In this document: one piece after another, positions 44,406 to 53,938 of the stretch
Layout of the letters: each line of letters starts with the position of its first letter
Position numbering within the stretch: the first letter of the stretch is position 1
Assembly: GCA_029262895.1 (NCBI GenBank)
Contig: JAJCYM010000048.1
Location: 62,001 to 126,000 of the forward strand
Reading direction: 5' to 3'
Source of the DNA: Roseivirga sp.
GTDB lineage: Bacteria; Bacteroidota; Bacteroidia; Cytophagales; Cyclobacteriaceae
Length of the DNA: 64,000 bases
Program-made: the position numbers and the translations under genes
Notes under the pieces: model-generated
Database searches by the model: none
What the model saw: only the letters and a program-made list of their open reading frames with translations
Told to the model about the DNA's origin: nothing

Positions 44406-44569
44406 GCAACTTAGTGAACAAGAATACCTATAATCCGAATGAAATTCCGTTTACGTAATAAGTTTGGCAGCACGTCAGAGATTTTGTTGTTTTGAACCGT
44501 TGGTAAACCTTTTGCTATTTTTTTGGTCTACCTTATAAACTTTAAAGGGTCAAGAATCGTCATACACAT

Positions 44570-45319
44570 ATGAGTGGAGTAATACAGACATCCGATATAT
44601 CGCGGATTTATCAAATGGGCAGCGAAACTATCCGCGCCCTTCAATCAGTAGACATTTCTATAAACAAAGGAGAGTATGTTGCCTTTATGGGTCCTTCAGG
44701 ATCCGGGAAGTCAACATTGATGAACATCATTGGCTGTTTGGACACCCCGTCCGGAGGTCAGTATGTATTGAATGGAAGTGATGTGAGCGACATGACTGAA
44801 AACGAGCTTGCTGAAATCCGAAATAAAGAAATTGGCTTCGTTTTCCAGACTTTTAATCTTTTACCCAGAGCAACTGCGCTAGAAAATGTAGCACTGCCAT
44901 TAATTTACGCGGGATTTAACAAGTCTGAACGAGAAGACAAAGCACTCAAAACACTGGAAGGTGTCGGATTGGGAGATAGAGCTGATCACAAACCAAATGA
45001 GCTTTCCGGAGGTCAGCGCCAAAGGGTTGCGATTGCCCGAGCTTTGGTGAATGATCCCAGTATTATCCTGGCAGATGAGCCAACCGGAAACTTAGATTCA
45101 AAGACTTCCTATGATATTATGGATCTTTTTGCAGACCTCCATGATAAAGGAAATACTATCATTATGGTGACTCACGAAGATGACATTGCGCATTATGCGC
45201 ACAGAATTGTTAGGTTGAGGGATGGTTTGGTTGAATCGGATGTTATCAACGAAAATCCAATGAGAGGCAACCCAATGAAGCAAGCTGCGGCAGAGGCAGC
45301 TGCGGCAGAAGAAGTTTGA
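44570..45319 (+). CDS. ABC transporter ATP-binding protein, LolD/MacB type
   Basis: A 249-residue ATPase. Walker A is GPSGSGKST (about 43-51), the Q-loop segment [13 protein letters not shown], signature [14 protein letters not shown], Walker [12 protein letters not shown] and the H-loop VTHEDD. This is the LolD/MacB/FtsE-like type that powers lipoprotein release or efflux. No permease is adjacent; the nearest MacB/FtsX-type permease is about 10 kb away. The C-terminal tail is an odd Ala/Glu-rich stretch ([12 protein letters not shown]). The adenosyltransferase gene follows 4 bases later. Confidence 0.9.
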   Translation: MSGVIQTSDISRIYQMGSETIRALQSVDISINKGEYVAFMGPSGSGKSTLMNIIGCLDTPSGGQYVLNGSDVSDMTENELAEIRNKEIGFVFQTFNLLPRATALENVALPLIYAGFNKSEREDKALKTLEGVGLGDRADHKPNELSGGQRQRVAIARALVNDPSIILADEPTGNLDSKTSYDIMDLFADLHDKGNTIIMVTHEDDIAHYAHRIVRLRDGLVESDVINENPMRGNPMKQAAAEAAAAEEV

Positions 45320-45323
45320 GAAA

Positions 45324-45875
45324 TTGAAGATATATACTAAAACAGGAGATAGCGGCACCACCTCATTATTGGGTGGTGCCCGTGTTTCCAAGGCACACAT
45401 CCGAATTGAAGCTTATGGCACCGTTGACGAGTTGAACTCATATATCGGATTGCTGAGAGACCAACCTGTGAATCAATCCCGAAAAGACTTCCTTAAAGAA
45501 ATTCAGGATAGACTGTTCACTTTAGGTGCAGAGCTTGCCACCGAACCGGGAAAAGATAAAGTAGTTAAGCCTGATCTTTATGACGCGGATATTGAGTCGC
45601 TTGAAAAAGCAATGGATAGCATGGATGAAAAACTTGAGCCACTCAAGAGTTTCGTGCTTCCTGGTGGGCACCAATCCGTCTCCTTTTGCCATATTGCCCG
45701 ATGTGTTTGTCGCAGAGCTGAACGAATCACAATTGCGTTGAATGACGATGAGCCTGTGGCTCCCCTTACTATCAAATACCTCAACCGACTCTCAGACTAC
45801 CTTTTTACCCTTGGTCGCTTAATGACTGCGGAATTAGGTGCAGAAGAGATAAAGTGGGAACCGAGAAAGAGATAG
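45324..45875 (+). CDS. Cob(I)alamin adenosyltransferase, PduO type
   Basis: A 183-residue enzyme that adds the adenosyl group to cobalamin to give coenzyme B12. Signatures are YTKTGDSGTTSLLGG (ATP binding), EAYGTVDELNS and HIARCVCRRAER with the final YLNRLSDYLF. The start is a TTG four bases after the ABC ATPase gene. The four-helix-bundle length is normal. No other B12 gene is near, so it may simply recharge imported cobalamin. Confidence 0.95.
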   Translation: MKIYTKTGDSGTTSLLGGARVSKAHIRIEAYGTVDELNSYIGLLRDQPVNQSRKDFLKEIQDRLFTLGAELATEPGKDKVVKPDLYDADIESLEKAMDSMDEKLEPLKSFVLPGGHQSVSFCHIARCVCRRAERITIALNDDEPVAPLTIKYLNRLSDYLFTLGRLMTAELGAEEIKWEPRKR

Positions 45876-45942
45876 TCATCTACTATTTTCGTCTCCAAAA
45901 CCCTTCAAAAAATTCAGAAACAAGGTTTTCTAGAAAGTGATA

Positions 45943-45967
45943 GACACAACATTAATAATGTTGTGTC
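45943..45967. promoter_or_regulatory. 25-base perfect palindrome upstream of ilvE
   Basis: Two exact 12-base arms (GACACAACATTA and its complement) surround a single base at 45955. There is no T-run, and it lies about 110 bases ahead of the ilvE promoter, 70 after the adenosyltransferase stop. It may be a repressor site or an RNA hairpin at the end of the upstream operon. Confidence 0.5.
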
Positions 45968-46073
45968 AAATTGGATAGCCATTTGTTTGTACTCCAGACC
46001 AAAACGGCAAATTATATTTTGCTTTTAAGGCCTTTTAAAGAAGCATTCTGAATCTTTGCGGTCTTTTCCACCG

Positions 46074-46104
46074 TTGATATTGATGGCGGTTTTTCGTATT
46101 TTTG
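46074..46104 (+). promoter_or_regulatory. Bacteroidetes-type promoter of ilvE
   Basis: TTG at 46074-46076 and TATTTTTG at 46097-46104 match the TTG / TAnnTTTG consensus with 20-base spacing. The ATG of ilvE is 29 bases downstream. Confidence 0.65.
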
Positions 46105-46132
46105 CAGCCCATTAAACAGAATTGTACCTGAC

Positions 46133-47197
46133 ATGATAGAAACAGCAGAGATTAAGATAAATAGAGTAGGACAATCATCCATTAGCGAACTTGATGTTGA
46201 GAACATCCCTTTCGCTAGAATTTATTCTGACCACATGTTTATTGCCGACTATAAGGATGGTGAGTGGCAGGATTTGAGGATTGAGCCTTACCAACCATTA
46301 TCGCTAAGTCCTGCTACCTCAGCAATTCACTATGGTATTTCCATTTTTGAAGGAATGAAGGCCTACAAAAACCAGGAAGGTGAAGTATTGCTATTCAGAC
46401 CTAATGACAATGCGAGCAGACTCAACATTTCCGCGGAAAGAATGTGCATTCCAGAAGTACCTGAGTCTTTGTTTATGGATGCCCTGACCGAATTGATCAG
46501 GTTAGACAGTCAGTGGGTGCCTAACAAGCAAGGTACTGCCTTATACATACGACCATGCGTTTTTGCCACGGATGAATATATTGGCATCAAGCCATCTGAG
46601 AACTTTAAGTTCATGATCATTACTTCTCCCGTTGGGGCTTACTATTCCAAACCGGTAAACGTTAAAATCGAAACACATTTTTCTCGTGCATTTGAAGGTG
46701 GCACAGGTTACGCCAAAGCGGCTGGTAATTATGCCGCATCCTTGTACCCTGCCAAACTTGCCCAAGATGAAGGCTACGACCAACTGATTTGGACCGATGG
46801 GAAGACGCATCAGTACATTGAGGAATCTGGTACTATGAATGTGATGTTCATCATCGATGACAAACTGATTACCGCACCAGCAAGTGGAACTATCCTGAAG
46901 GGTATAACCCGTGATAGCGTTTTGACCATTGCCAGAGACTGGGGCATGGAGGTTGAAGAAAGACCCGTATCAGTTAAGGAGATTGTAGAAGCAGCCCGAA
47001 GCGGAGCTATTCAGGAAGCCTTTGGTGTAGGTACAGCAGCCACAATTGCACAGATAGCGGCCATCGGTCATGAAGATGAGCATTTCCAATTGAATGATGT
47101 TGCTTCAAGGAAATTTTCCAACAAGGTATTGTCAGAATTAGACAACATCAAGACTGGCCAAATCGAAGATAGGTTCGGCTGGACGTACAAAGTTTAA
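46133..47197 (+). CDS. ilvE: Branched-chain amino-acid aminotransferase
   Basis: A 354-residue fold-type IV PLP aminotransferase converting Val, Leu, Ile to their 2-oxo acids and back. The PLP lysine is K195 in YAKAAGNYAASL; IRPCVFATDEYIG and EESGTMNVMFI are typical. The length is of the longer bacterial/mitochondrial class. It has its own promoter and a perfect palindrome upstream, and no other branched-chain genes next to it. Confidence 0.95.
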   Translation: MIETAEIKINRVGQSSISELDVENIPFARIYSDHMFIADYKDGEWQDLRIEPYQPLSLSPATSAIHYGISIFEGMKAYKNQEGEVLLFRPNDNASRLNISAERMCIPEVPESLFMDALTELIRLDSQWVPNKQGTALYIRPCVFATDEYIGIKPSENFKFMIITSPVGAYYSKPVNVKIETHFSRAFEGGTGYAKAAGNYAASLYPAKLAQDEGYDQLIWTDGKTHQYIEESGTMNVMFIIDDKLITAPASGTILKGITRDSVLTIARDWGMEVEERPVSVKEIVEAARSGAIQEAFGVGTAATIAQIAAIGHEDEHFQLNDVASRKFSNKVLSELDNIKTGQIEDRFGWTYKV

Positions 47198-47238
47198 GTA
47201 ACATTCGTTACCTTTTCGTAACCCTAATCAGAGCAAGA

Positions 47239-47739
47239 ATGAAGTTGCGTTATGTCTTGATTGTACTCACACTCGTCTTTGCTCATGAAGCGTTTTCGCA
47301 ATCTTACCTAGTCCTCAGAAAACAAGGCACAATGAGGAAATTTGAGTTCTTCGCTGGAGATCAATTTATCTACCGGATGAAAGGGCAGGACATTTTCTTC
47401 AAAGACCGCGTAGCCGATTTTGCCGATAGTACCATCATTCTTCAGAACAATATTCTTCACCTAAGTCAGCTTGAAGAGGTGGACGTTAGGAACGCCTCTT
47501 CTAACAGATCAGAATTTCTGCGTTCAATGGAGAACTATCTGCCCGTGGTTGGCTATGGTTACTTTGCTATAGATTTTTTCAATGTGGCAGTTGTGGAAGG
47601 TGAGAAATATACGATCGATAATGGAGTTGCTATATGGTCGGCTGCAATGGTTGGCACCGGCTATGGCTTAAAGTTTATGAGGAAGAAAATTTTCAAGCTC
47701 CATAAGCCCAGAAGAGAGGCATTTATTGTAGGGCTTTAA
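47239..47739 (+). CDS. Exported protein of unknown function
   Basis: A 166-residue protein with a cleavable signal peptide (1-20, ending AFSQ). The mature part opens with beta strands (YLVLRKQGTMRKFEFFAGDQ, IYRMKGQDIFF) and has one hydrophobic stretch near 105-123 and another at 130-146, so it may associate with the outer membrane. No motif is recognised. It lies between ilvE and prfB in the same direction with 41 and 53 base gaps. Confidence 0.72.
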   Translation: MKLRYVLIVLTLVFAHEAFSQSYLVLRKQGTMRKFEFFAGDQFIYRMKGQDIFFKDRVADFADSTIILQNNILHLSQLEEVDVRNASSNRSEFLRSMENYLPVVGYGYFAIDFFNVAVVEGEKYTIDNGVAIWSAAMVGTGYGLKFMRKKIFKLHKPRREAFIVGL

Positions 47740-47792
47740 GTGTTTGAAAATAGCTCCATTTTACCCACCTTTGTCGCTTCACATTAAGACCT

Positions 47793-48870
47793 ATGACTAC
47801 AGACCAATTGAAGGATTTAAAGGCCAGAGTAGCGGCTTTGAGGGGGTATCTTTGACTACGATGTCAAGAAAAAAGAAGTAGAAGAGGAAGAAGCCATCAC
47901 TGTTCAACCGGGCTTCTGGGATGACCCCAAAGAAGCCGAGAAATTTCTGAAAGGAATCAGATCTAAAAAAGTCTGGACAAACAGTTTTGAACAGGTTAAC
48001 GCTGCGGCCGAGGATCTGGAAACCTTACAGGAATTTTATGAGGCCGATGAGGTGGAGGCTGAAGAATTAGAAGCTGAATATTTGAAGGCCCTAAAGATTC
48101 TTGAGGAGATTGAATTCAAGAAAATGCTTAGTGGCGAGGAAGACCAGCTCAATGCAATGCTTGAGATCAACCCTGGTGCCGGAGGTACAGAAAGCAATGA
48201 TTGGGCAGAAATGCTTTTCCGCATGTACATGATGTGGGGCGAAAAACAAGGCTTTAAGGTCAAGAAGATCAACTATCAACCAGGTGATGTAGCGGGGTTG
48301 AAGTCCGCCACCTTAGAGATTGAGGGAGACTTTGCCTACGGCCAGATGAAGTCTGAGTCGGGCGTGCACAGATTAGTAAGAATCTCACCCTTTGATTCTG
48401 GTGGAAGGCGTCACACGTCTTTTGCTTCGGTATTTACCTATCCTGTAGTAGATAATACCATTGAAGTAGAAATCAATCCATCGGATATCTCCTGGGACAC
48501 CTTTAGATCAGGCGGTGCAGGAGGCCAGAATGTAAATAAGGTGGAGACCGGTGTTCGATTAAAGCATGCACCTACTGGAATTATCATAGAAAATACCGAA
48601 TCTCGCTCTCAGCTGGGCAACAAGGAAAAAGCGCTGGCCATGCTAAAATCCAGGTTGTACCAATTGGAACTGGAAAAGCGGCATGCAGAAAGAGACAAAA
48701 TAGAAGGCGACAAATTAAATGTTGACTTTGGGTCTCAGATTAGAAATTATGTTATGCACCCTTATAAGCTGGTAAAAGATAATCGAACGGGTATTGAACG
48801 GACGGATGTCCAAAACGTCATGGATGGTGACCTCAACGACTTTATAAAGGCATACTTGATGCAACAGTAA
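47793..48870 (+). CDS. prfB: Peptide chain release factor 2, with programmed +1 frameshift
   Basis: A 358-residue RF2 spread over two frames. Translation starts at ATG 47793 and runs 20 codons to CTT at 47850-47852; the next codon is an in-frame TGA (47853-47855). A +1 slip on CTTTGAC, aided by the internal Shine-Dalgarno-like AGGGGG at 47841-47846, resumes at GAC 47854 in the frame that ends at 48870. This is the classic autoregulatory site: low RF2 lets the ribosome slip. The RF2 codon-reading motif SPF (RISPFDSGG) and the catalytic GGQ ([13 protein letters not shown]) are intact. It is functional, not a pseudogene. Confidence 0.96.
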
Positions 48871-48873
48871 GTG

Positions 48874-48899
48874 AAATGGGGCTCAGGCCCCATTTTTAA
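48874..48899 (+). terminator. Rho-independent terminator of prfB
   Basis: AAATGGGGC pairs with GCCCCATTT around loop TCAG, followed by a T-rich run. Confidence 0.88.
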
Positions 48900-48907
48900 T
48901 TTAATTA

Positions 48908-50113
48908 ATGACCAAAACAGACACCTTTTACACACCACAGTTTTTTCTACTCTGCCTGAGCTCATTCCTCTTCTTTGCTAGCTTTAACATGATTGTGCCT
49001 GATCTCCCTAATTACCTCAAGTCTATGGGGGGTGGAGAATATAAAGGCCTAATTATTTCGCTTTTCACTGTAACCGCTGGACTATCCAGGCCTTTTAGTG
49101 GGAAATTGGCAGATACAATTGGTCGCATACCTGTTATGATTATTGGTGCTGGAGTCTGCTTCGTAGTTGGATTTCTTTATCCGGTGTTCAACTCGGTTTG
49201 GGCCTTCCTTTTGTTAAGGTTTCTTCATGGTTTTTCCACAGGTTTTAAACCCACGGGAACAGCAGCCTATGTTGCGGACATTGTACCCGCGCACAGAAGA
49301 GGCGAGGCCATGGGCATTGCGGGTATTTTCGGAAGTACAGGCATGGCACTCGGTCCCTTTTTTGGTCCATACATCACACAAACATTCTCCTTGCAATGGA
49401 TGTTTTACACCTCATCTGTCTTAGCCATTCTTTCCGTCTTGATTCTAATTGGGATGAAGGAGACGCTTCCGAACAAAGTGAGATTCAGACCAAATCTTTT
49501 AAACATTAAGAGGGATGAAATCATAGAACCCAGGGTCTTCAACCCCTCCATTGTTTTTATCCTCACGGCCTTTTCGTTCGGTGCAGTCTTAACCTTAATA
49601 CCTGACCTTACTTTATCTGTGGGGTTTTCTGAAAAGGGCAAAGGAATCTTTTTCCTCATTTTTGTTGCCTCTTCTTTGCTCATTCGCTTTCTGGCAGGCA
49701 AGGTCTCTGATCGTTTCGGACGAGTGATCGTCCTCAAATACGCGGCCATTTCAATTGCTGTTGCGGATATGTTTATCGCCTATGCCCACGACAAATCTAT
49801 GCTCATCATAGCGGCAATACTATTCGGCATAGCTGTGGGTATGAACACTCCAACCCTCTATGCCTGGACAATAGACTTGGCCATCGACTCATTGCGTGGA
49901 AAAGCTTTGGCCACAATGTATATAGCACTCGAAATTGGCATTGGTGCCGGAGCATTTATATCAGGTTGGATTTATGCTGATGAAATCAATAATATCCGAG
50001 CCGTATTTTTCGTGTGTGCCATTCTCGCTATAATCGCCTTAGCTTATTTGAATTTTGGAGTAAATTGGATGAACAGACGTCAACAGAAACAGGTTATCAA
50101 TGAAAATCTCTAG
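48908..50113 (+). CDS. MFS transporter
   Basis: A 401-residue major facilitator protein with about twelve transmembrane helices. The A-motif-like GKLADTIGRIPVMI lies after helix 2 (about 64-77), with a matching GKVSDRFGRVIVLK after helix 8. It probably exports a drug-like or metabolic compound, but the substrate is not readable. Its last 14 bases overlap the start of the YhhN gene. The prfB terminator lies just upstream, so it starts its own unit. Confidence 0.9.
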   Translation: MTKTDTFYTPQFFLLCLSSFLFFASFNMIVPDLPNYLKSMGGGEYKGLIISLFTVTAGLSRPFSGKLADTIGRIPVMIIGAGVCFVVGFLYPVFNSVWAFLLLRFLHGFSTGFKPTGTAAYVADIVPAHRRGEAMGIAGIFGSTGMALGPFFGPYITQTFSLQWMFYTSSVLAILSVLILIGMKETLPNKVRFRPNLLNIKRDEIIEPRVFNPSIVFILTAFSFGAVLTLIPDLTLSVGFSEKGKGIFFLIFVASSLLIRFLAGKVSDRFGRVIVLKYAAISIAVADMFIAYAHDKSMLIIAAILFGIAVGMNTPTLYAWTIDLAIDSLRGKALATMYIALEIGIGAGAFISGWIYADEINNIRAVFFVCAILAIIALAYLNFGVNWMNRRQQKQVINENL

Positions 50114-50807
50114 GCATTTATTTCCCTTATTTGCGGTCTCTCTAATACACCTTATCGGGCAAGGGTTCTTGATGGAGGGCATTACCATGGCCTCAAAGCC
50201 TTTGATTGTCCTTTCCTTGATCTACTATTATAAAAAGGAAGCCACCGCTTCACCCATTGATAAACTTGTGACTTTTGCCCTTGGCCTTTCATTGATTGGA
50301 GATACTGCCCTAATATTTCAAGATTCCAACGACTTGTTTTTTATAGTTGGGCTGGCAGCATTTCTACTGGCTCATATTGCATACACCTGGCTAAATTTTA
50401 ACCTGGTCCATGATGAGGAAAGAAAGTTCAGAATCTCCTGGAAAGACCTGCCTATTATTATAGTGGGCTTTGGCATTTTTCTATTGATCAAGGATGGTCT
50501 GGATGATTTGAGGATTCCTGTTTTGAGCTACATCGTGGTTATTTCCATCATGGCCATTATGGCCCGCCAGCGATGGAAACGCACGGACAAAGAGAGTTTT
50601 TGGCTGATTATGTCCGGAGCGTTTTTCTTTATGCTAAGTGATAGTCTGTTAGCGCTGAATAAGTTTGTTGAGCCAATCGCCTTAAGTGGATTTTGGATTA
50701 TGCTCACCTATATACTTGCACAGTTCCTTGTGGTTCAGGGTGTGATCCGATTTATACAAAAAATCCGGCCAGAAGCCGGATCTAATACCAAATCAAATAT
50801 AACATGA
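50100..50807 (+). CDS. YhhN/TMEM86 lysoplasmalogenase-family protein
   Basis: A 235-residue integral membrane protein with about eight helices. The family markers are GLSLIGDTALIFQDSNDLFF (compare the catalytic GDxxL) and FFMLSDSLLALNKF near 174-187. Homologues cleave the vinyl ether of lysoplasmalogens. Its ATG lies within the end of the MFS gene in another frame, so translation is coupled. Plasmalogen presence in this organism is not known, so activity may differ. Confidence 0.85.
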   Translation: MKISRHLFPLFAVSLIHLIGQGFLMEGITMASKPLIVLSLIYYYKKEATASPIDKLVTFALGLSLIGDTALIFQDSNDLFFIVGLAAFLLAHIAYTWLNFNLVHDEERKFRISWKDLPIIIVGFGIFLLIKDGLDDLRIPVLSYIVVISIMAIMARQRWKRTDKESFWLIMSGAFFFMLSDSLLALNKFVEPIALSGFWIMLTYILAQFLVVQGVIRFIQKIRPEAGSNTKSNIT

Positions 50808-51201
50808 CGGATATAAATCATTTCTTACCGCTTGCTCTTTGTTGAAAAAATTAGCCATAGCGATGCTATGCCCTCATTTTTCGCCTTAATCAAGCGATAA
50901 TAATTTAATTTCTATTCACGCCATCTCATAATTGAATTGGTATAATACCGTTGAGGATTAATATTAACGCAAGTTCTGAATAATTGATTAGCTAATTTTC
51001 AGAACATTAATAACCGCCAGTCATCCCGTCTTGCTTTCGCGAAGCTTCAGCGAAGCAAAGAGGGATCTTTTTCAGCAGTGAAAATCAGATTTACTTGTCA
51101 CACGTGAAAAGATTTCTCCGTCCCTAGAACTCGGGACTGCGAAATGACCCCAGAATGACGATTCTTAATTAAGGGAGACTTCTTATCCCAAACTCAGGTT
51201 A
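50808..51201. repeat. Gene-free spacer with dispersed-repeat-like sequence
   Basis: This 394-base gap between convergent genes holds no gene. A small stem CATAGC/GCTATG is at 50856-50870. From about 51017 there is a composite resembling dispersed repeats: GTCATCCCGTCTTGCTTTCG, nested GCTTCAGCGAAGC, GAGGGATCT, AGATTTCTC, and CAGAATGACG at the far end, so both ends carry GTCAT- and ATGAC-type sequences. The pattern looks like a REP-type or rickettsial-type palindromic repeat. No transposase nearby. Copy number in the genome is unknown. Confidence 0.55.
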
Positions 51202-51912
51202 TTAATTGATTTTTCTTACACTTCCACTCCCTGATACGCTGGAATTCACACGAGTGGGTTTACCCATGTAGTATACTTTTCCACTTCCAGAAATTCTTGC
51301 ATCCAAATCTCCATTAAGGTTGATAGAAACTCTACCCGATCCGCTCATACTTATTTGATAATCTCCGGCAACCAATTTTTCTGCGAAGTATTTACCGGAT
51401 CCGGAGATCGACAGTTTGGCCTTCTCTGTTTGACCTTCTAATTCTATATTTCCTGAGCCTGAAATTTTGGAATTCACGTAGTCAGCTTCCAGATCGAGTT
51501 CAATATCACCTGAACCACTAATTGAAGCAGTGAAATCCCTTGCTTTGATTTGATTCTTCCCAATAATATCGCCTGAACCACTTACAAAAACTCCTTTTAA
51601 GTCCTTCACTGTAATGTATGCTGTTATTTTGGTGCTGTTATTACTCCAAAACCTCCAACTACGTTCCCTGCGATTTTTGATTACCAATCTGCCTCGACTC
51701 ACTTCCGTAACAACGTCATCAATGTCATCCTGATCACCTTCCAGAATAACTTCATATTTATCTCCCTGAGTGATGTACACTTTCCCTCCTAGCCTCATCT
51801 GAATTTCATCGAAATCACCTACGTTCCGCGTGTCTTTATCCTGGGCCAAAGCAGACAGTTGAAATACTACTGCCATGCTAAATATTAAGAGTAATCGAAG
51901 CTGCTTCATCAT
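51202..51912 (-). CDS. Exported DUF2807 (head GIN domain) protein
   Basis: A 236-residue protein. A start at ATG 51912 gives a signal peptide ending near ALAQ; an upstream frame would bury it. The mature part opens DTRNVGDFDEIQMRLGGKVY and contains repeated Ser-Gly-Ser-Gly turns (VSGSGDI, ISGSGDI, ISGSGNI, ISGSGKY, MSGSGRV), as in the right-handed beta-helix of DUF2807 auto-transporter adhesin-like proteins. It is probably periplasmic or surface-exposed. It sits downstream of MATE in the same direction, 63 bases apart. Confidence 0.87.
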   Translation of the reverse strand: MMKQLRLLLIFSMAVVFQLSALAQDKDTRNVGDFDEIQMRLGGKVYITQGDKYEVILEGDQDDIDDVVTEVSRGRLVIKNRRERSWRFWSNNSTKITAYITVKDLKGVFVSGSGDIIGKNQIKARDFTASISGSGDIELDLEADYVNSKISGSGNIELEGQTEKAKLSISGSGKYFAEKLVAGDYQISMSGSGRVSINLNGDLDARISGSGKVYYMGKPTRVNSSVSGSGSVRKIN

Positions 51913-51975
51913 ATGTGTTTTAATGTTCCCTGTAAAGACTAAATAACATACGTATGGTTGCATTTGTCTGTACAC

Positions 51976-53334
51976 TTAAACGATGTTTTTTTGAATAAAT
52001 CTTTTTGAAAGTAACTTGAACCTGACAAATAGCAAAAGAGCTGCTATGGACAAACCTGTTAACAGTCCGTACCAAATGCCTTCAGGCCCCATATCTAATA
52101 CGAAACCAAAGACATAACTAATAGGAATGGCCAGTCCCCAATAAGCTATCAAAGTGATTATTGTGGGCTTCTTTACGTCCGACATACCCCTCAAAGCTCC
52201 CAAACCAACCACTTGAATACCATCTGACAATTGAAATAACCCCGCTACTATAATGAGACTACTTGCCATTGCTATAACATTCGGTTCATCAATATAAAGT
52301 GTTGGTAAAGATTGGCTAAACAAGATGAACACCAAAGCACATGCACTCATTACCAAAATAGATATTCCAAAGCTGGAAACACCAGCCCGCCATAGATTCA
52401 CACCATCTCCTTTGCCAAACTGATTCCCAACTCTTACTGTGGCCGCAGCCGCAACACCAGTGGCCATCATATAGCTTAGGGAAACTAGGCTTATCGCAAT
52501 CTGATGAGCTGCCAATTGCACAACACCAAGTGAACCCATCATAATAGCAGCCACCGTAAATGCACCAACTTCAAACGTAAACTGTATGCCGCTTGGCAAT
52601 CCTATTTTAAGCATGGGTTTGATGTAGGTAGCTTTAAACTTAGCCAGGTTAAAACCTTCCCTAAACGCTTTAAATCGAGGGTTTTTTAACACGAAAACGA
52701 GCATGGCAATTGCCATGAAAATCCGCGCTATCAAAGTTGCCCAACCAGCACCATTCAGGCCTAACTCCGGAAAACCAAACTTGCCATAAATGAGTAGATA
52801 GTTCAAGCCAACATTGATGAGGTTGGAAGCAATGGTGATAAACATGGTCTGCTTGGTGACCGACAGCCCCTCTGTGAATTGCTTGAAGTTTTGGAAAAAC
52901 ATCAATGGAATTATGGAAGTGGCAATGATCATAAAATAGGGTGTGCCCAATTCAATAACTGCCTCAGGCTGGCTCATCGCACCAAGAAAAAAACTGGTGA
53001 TGAGCTGCCCACCAAATAGAATCAGTCCAGCCACGCTGCACATAATAATGCCGTTTCGGAGTATCCTGGTTATTTTGTTTTGATCTCCTTCTCCATCAGC
53101 CTGCGCGACTAACGGGGTTATCCCATAAGAAACGCCAATACCAAACATTAAGAATACATGGAAAATACTAACGGCAAAGGCTGATGCAGCCAAAGGCTCT
53201 GCTCCCAATCGCCCTACCATAATACTGTCTACAATTCCCACCATCACATGACCTATCTGACTGAGCATAACCGGATAAGCCAGCTTGAAAGTCTGAGCGT
53301 AATGGGTCTTATATGATAGTGGCTTTAGGGTCAT
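51976..53334 (-). CDS. MATE-family efflux transporter
   Basis: A 452-residue membrane protein with about twelve helices, of the NorM-like multidrug and toxin extrusion family. The first helix region MLSQIGHVMVGIVDSIMVGR is characteristic, and AAHQIAISLVSLSYMMATG and AATVRVGNQFGKGD match the repeat half. It exports cationic drugs or organic compounds in exchange for H+ or Na+. The start overlaps the stop of the upstream Nudix gene (ATGA). Confidence 0.92.
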   Translation of the reverse strand: MTLKPLSYKTHYAQTFKLAYPVMLSQIGHVMVGIVDSIMVGRLGAEPLAASAFAVSIFHVFLMFGIGVSYGITPLVAQADGEGDQNKITRILRNGIIMCSVAGLILFGGQLITSFFLGAMSQPEAVIELGTPYFMIIATSIIPLMFFQNFKQFTEGLSVTKQTMFITIASNLINVGLNYLLIYGKFGFPELGLNGAGWATLIARIFMAIAMLVFVLKNPRFKAFREGFNLAKFKATYIKPMLKIGLPSGIQFTFEVGAFTVAAIMMGSLGVVQLAAHQIAISLVSLSYMMATGVAAAATVRVGNQFGKGDGVNLWRAGVSSFGISILVMSACALVFILFSQSLPTLYIDEPNVIAMASSLIIVAGLFQLSDGIQVVGLGALRGMSDVKKPTIITLIAYWGLAIPISYVFGFVLDMGPEGIWYGLLTGLSIAALLLFVRFKLLSKRFIQKNIV

Positions 53335-53879
53335 AGGTTATTGATACGAGCATATTTCAGAATTCCTGCCACGCTTAGGCTATCGGTGATTTCACCATTC
53401 ATAACCATCTTGAGCGCCTCTGAAAATGGGAGTTTTTTAACTTGAATGTCCTCAGTTTCGTCAAACTCAGTTTCTCCCTGAGTCAATCCCTTAGCTACAA
53501 AGACCATCCCGGCTTCATCCGTTACCGAGTTTGAGGTATGTATTTTGCATAAAAAGTCCAGCTTATCAGCTATCAGCCCTGTCTCTTCTTTCAATTCTCT
53601 CAGGGCGCCATCTTCATAGGTTTCTTTGGTCGGAACGGCACCCATAGGAATCTCCCAACTGTATTCATCAAGGGTATATCTGTATTGACCCACTAACCAG
53701 GTATTCTGTTCATCATCTATTGGAATAATCCCTACAGCAAGCCCTTTAAAGGACACTTTACCATAAATACCCTTTCCTCCTGTAGGATTGATTACTTCAT
53801 GCTCATCAACCCTGATCCATTGGTTTTCATACACCAGTCTTTCGCTAAGCTTTTTCCAAGGGTTATCTTCCGTATGCAT
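53331..53879 (-). CDS. Nudix hydrolase, ADP-ribose pyrophosphatase-like
   Basis: A 182-residue Nudix protein; start taken at ATG 53879 (MHTEDNPWKKLSERLVYEN), because a further upstream start would overlap the divergent rnhB promoter and rnhB itself. The Nudix box is in GAVPTKETYEDGALRELKEE (G-x5-E-x7-RELKEE) and the preceding segment YSWEIPMG fits the ADP-ribose or NDP-sugar group. It overlaps the MATE gene by 4 bases. Substrate unknown. Confidence 0.9.
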   Translation of the reverse strand: MHTEDNPWKKLSERLVYENQWIRVDEHEVINPTGGKGIYGKVSFKGLAVGIIPIDDEQNTWLVGQYRYTLDEYSWEIPMGAVPTKETYEDGALRELKEETGLIADKLDFLCKIHTSNSVTDEAGMVFVAKGLTQGETEFDETEDIQVKKLPFSEALKMVMNGEITDSLSVAGILKYARINNL

Positions 53880-53938
53880 GCGGCAAAAATATGCAATCAC
53901 TTTTAGTTTCGAGTTTTTAGTGACATGTTTATAAGCAA

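Noticed and set aside
47793-47855. Early stop in prfB read as a pseudogene
   Set aside because: The slippery CTTTGAC with preceding AGGGGG is the known RF2 frameshift, and the rest of the gene is intact.
51202-51912. Ser-Gly repeats as tandem DNA repeats or phase-variable tract
   Set aside because: The codons vary, and the spacing follows beta-helix turns.
51202-51975. Longer start for the DUF2807 gene, and similar extensions for the lipoprotein, Nudix, permease and gcvT genes
   Set aside because: The longer forms bury a signal peptide or add residues absent from the family.
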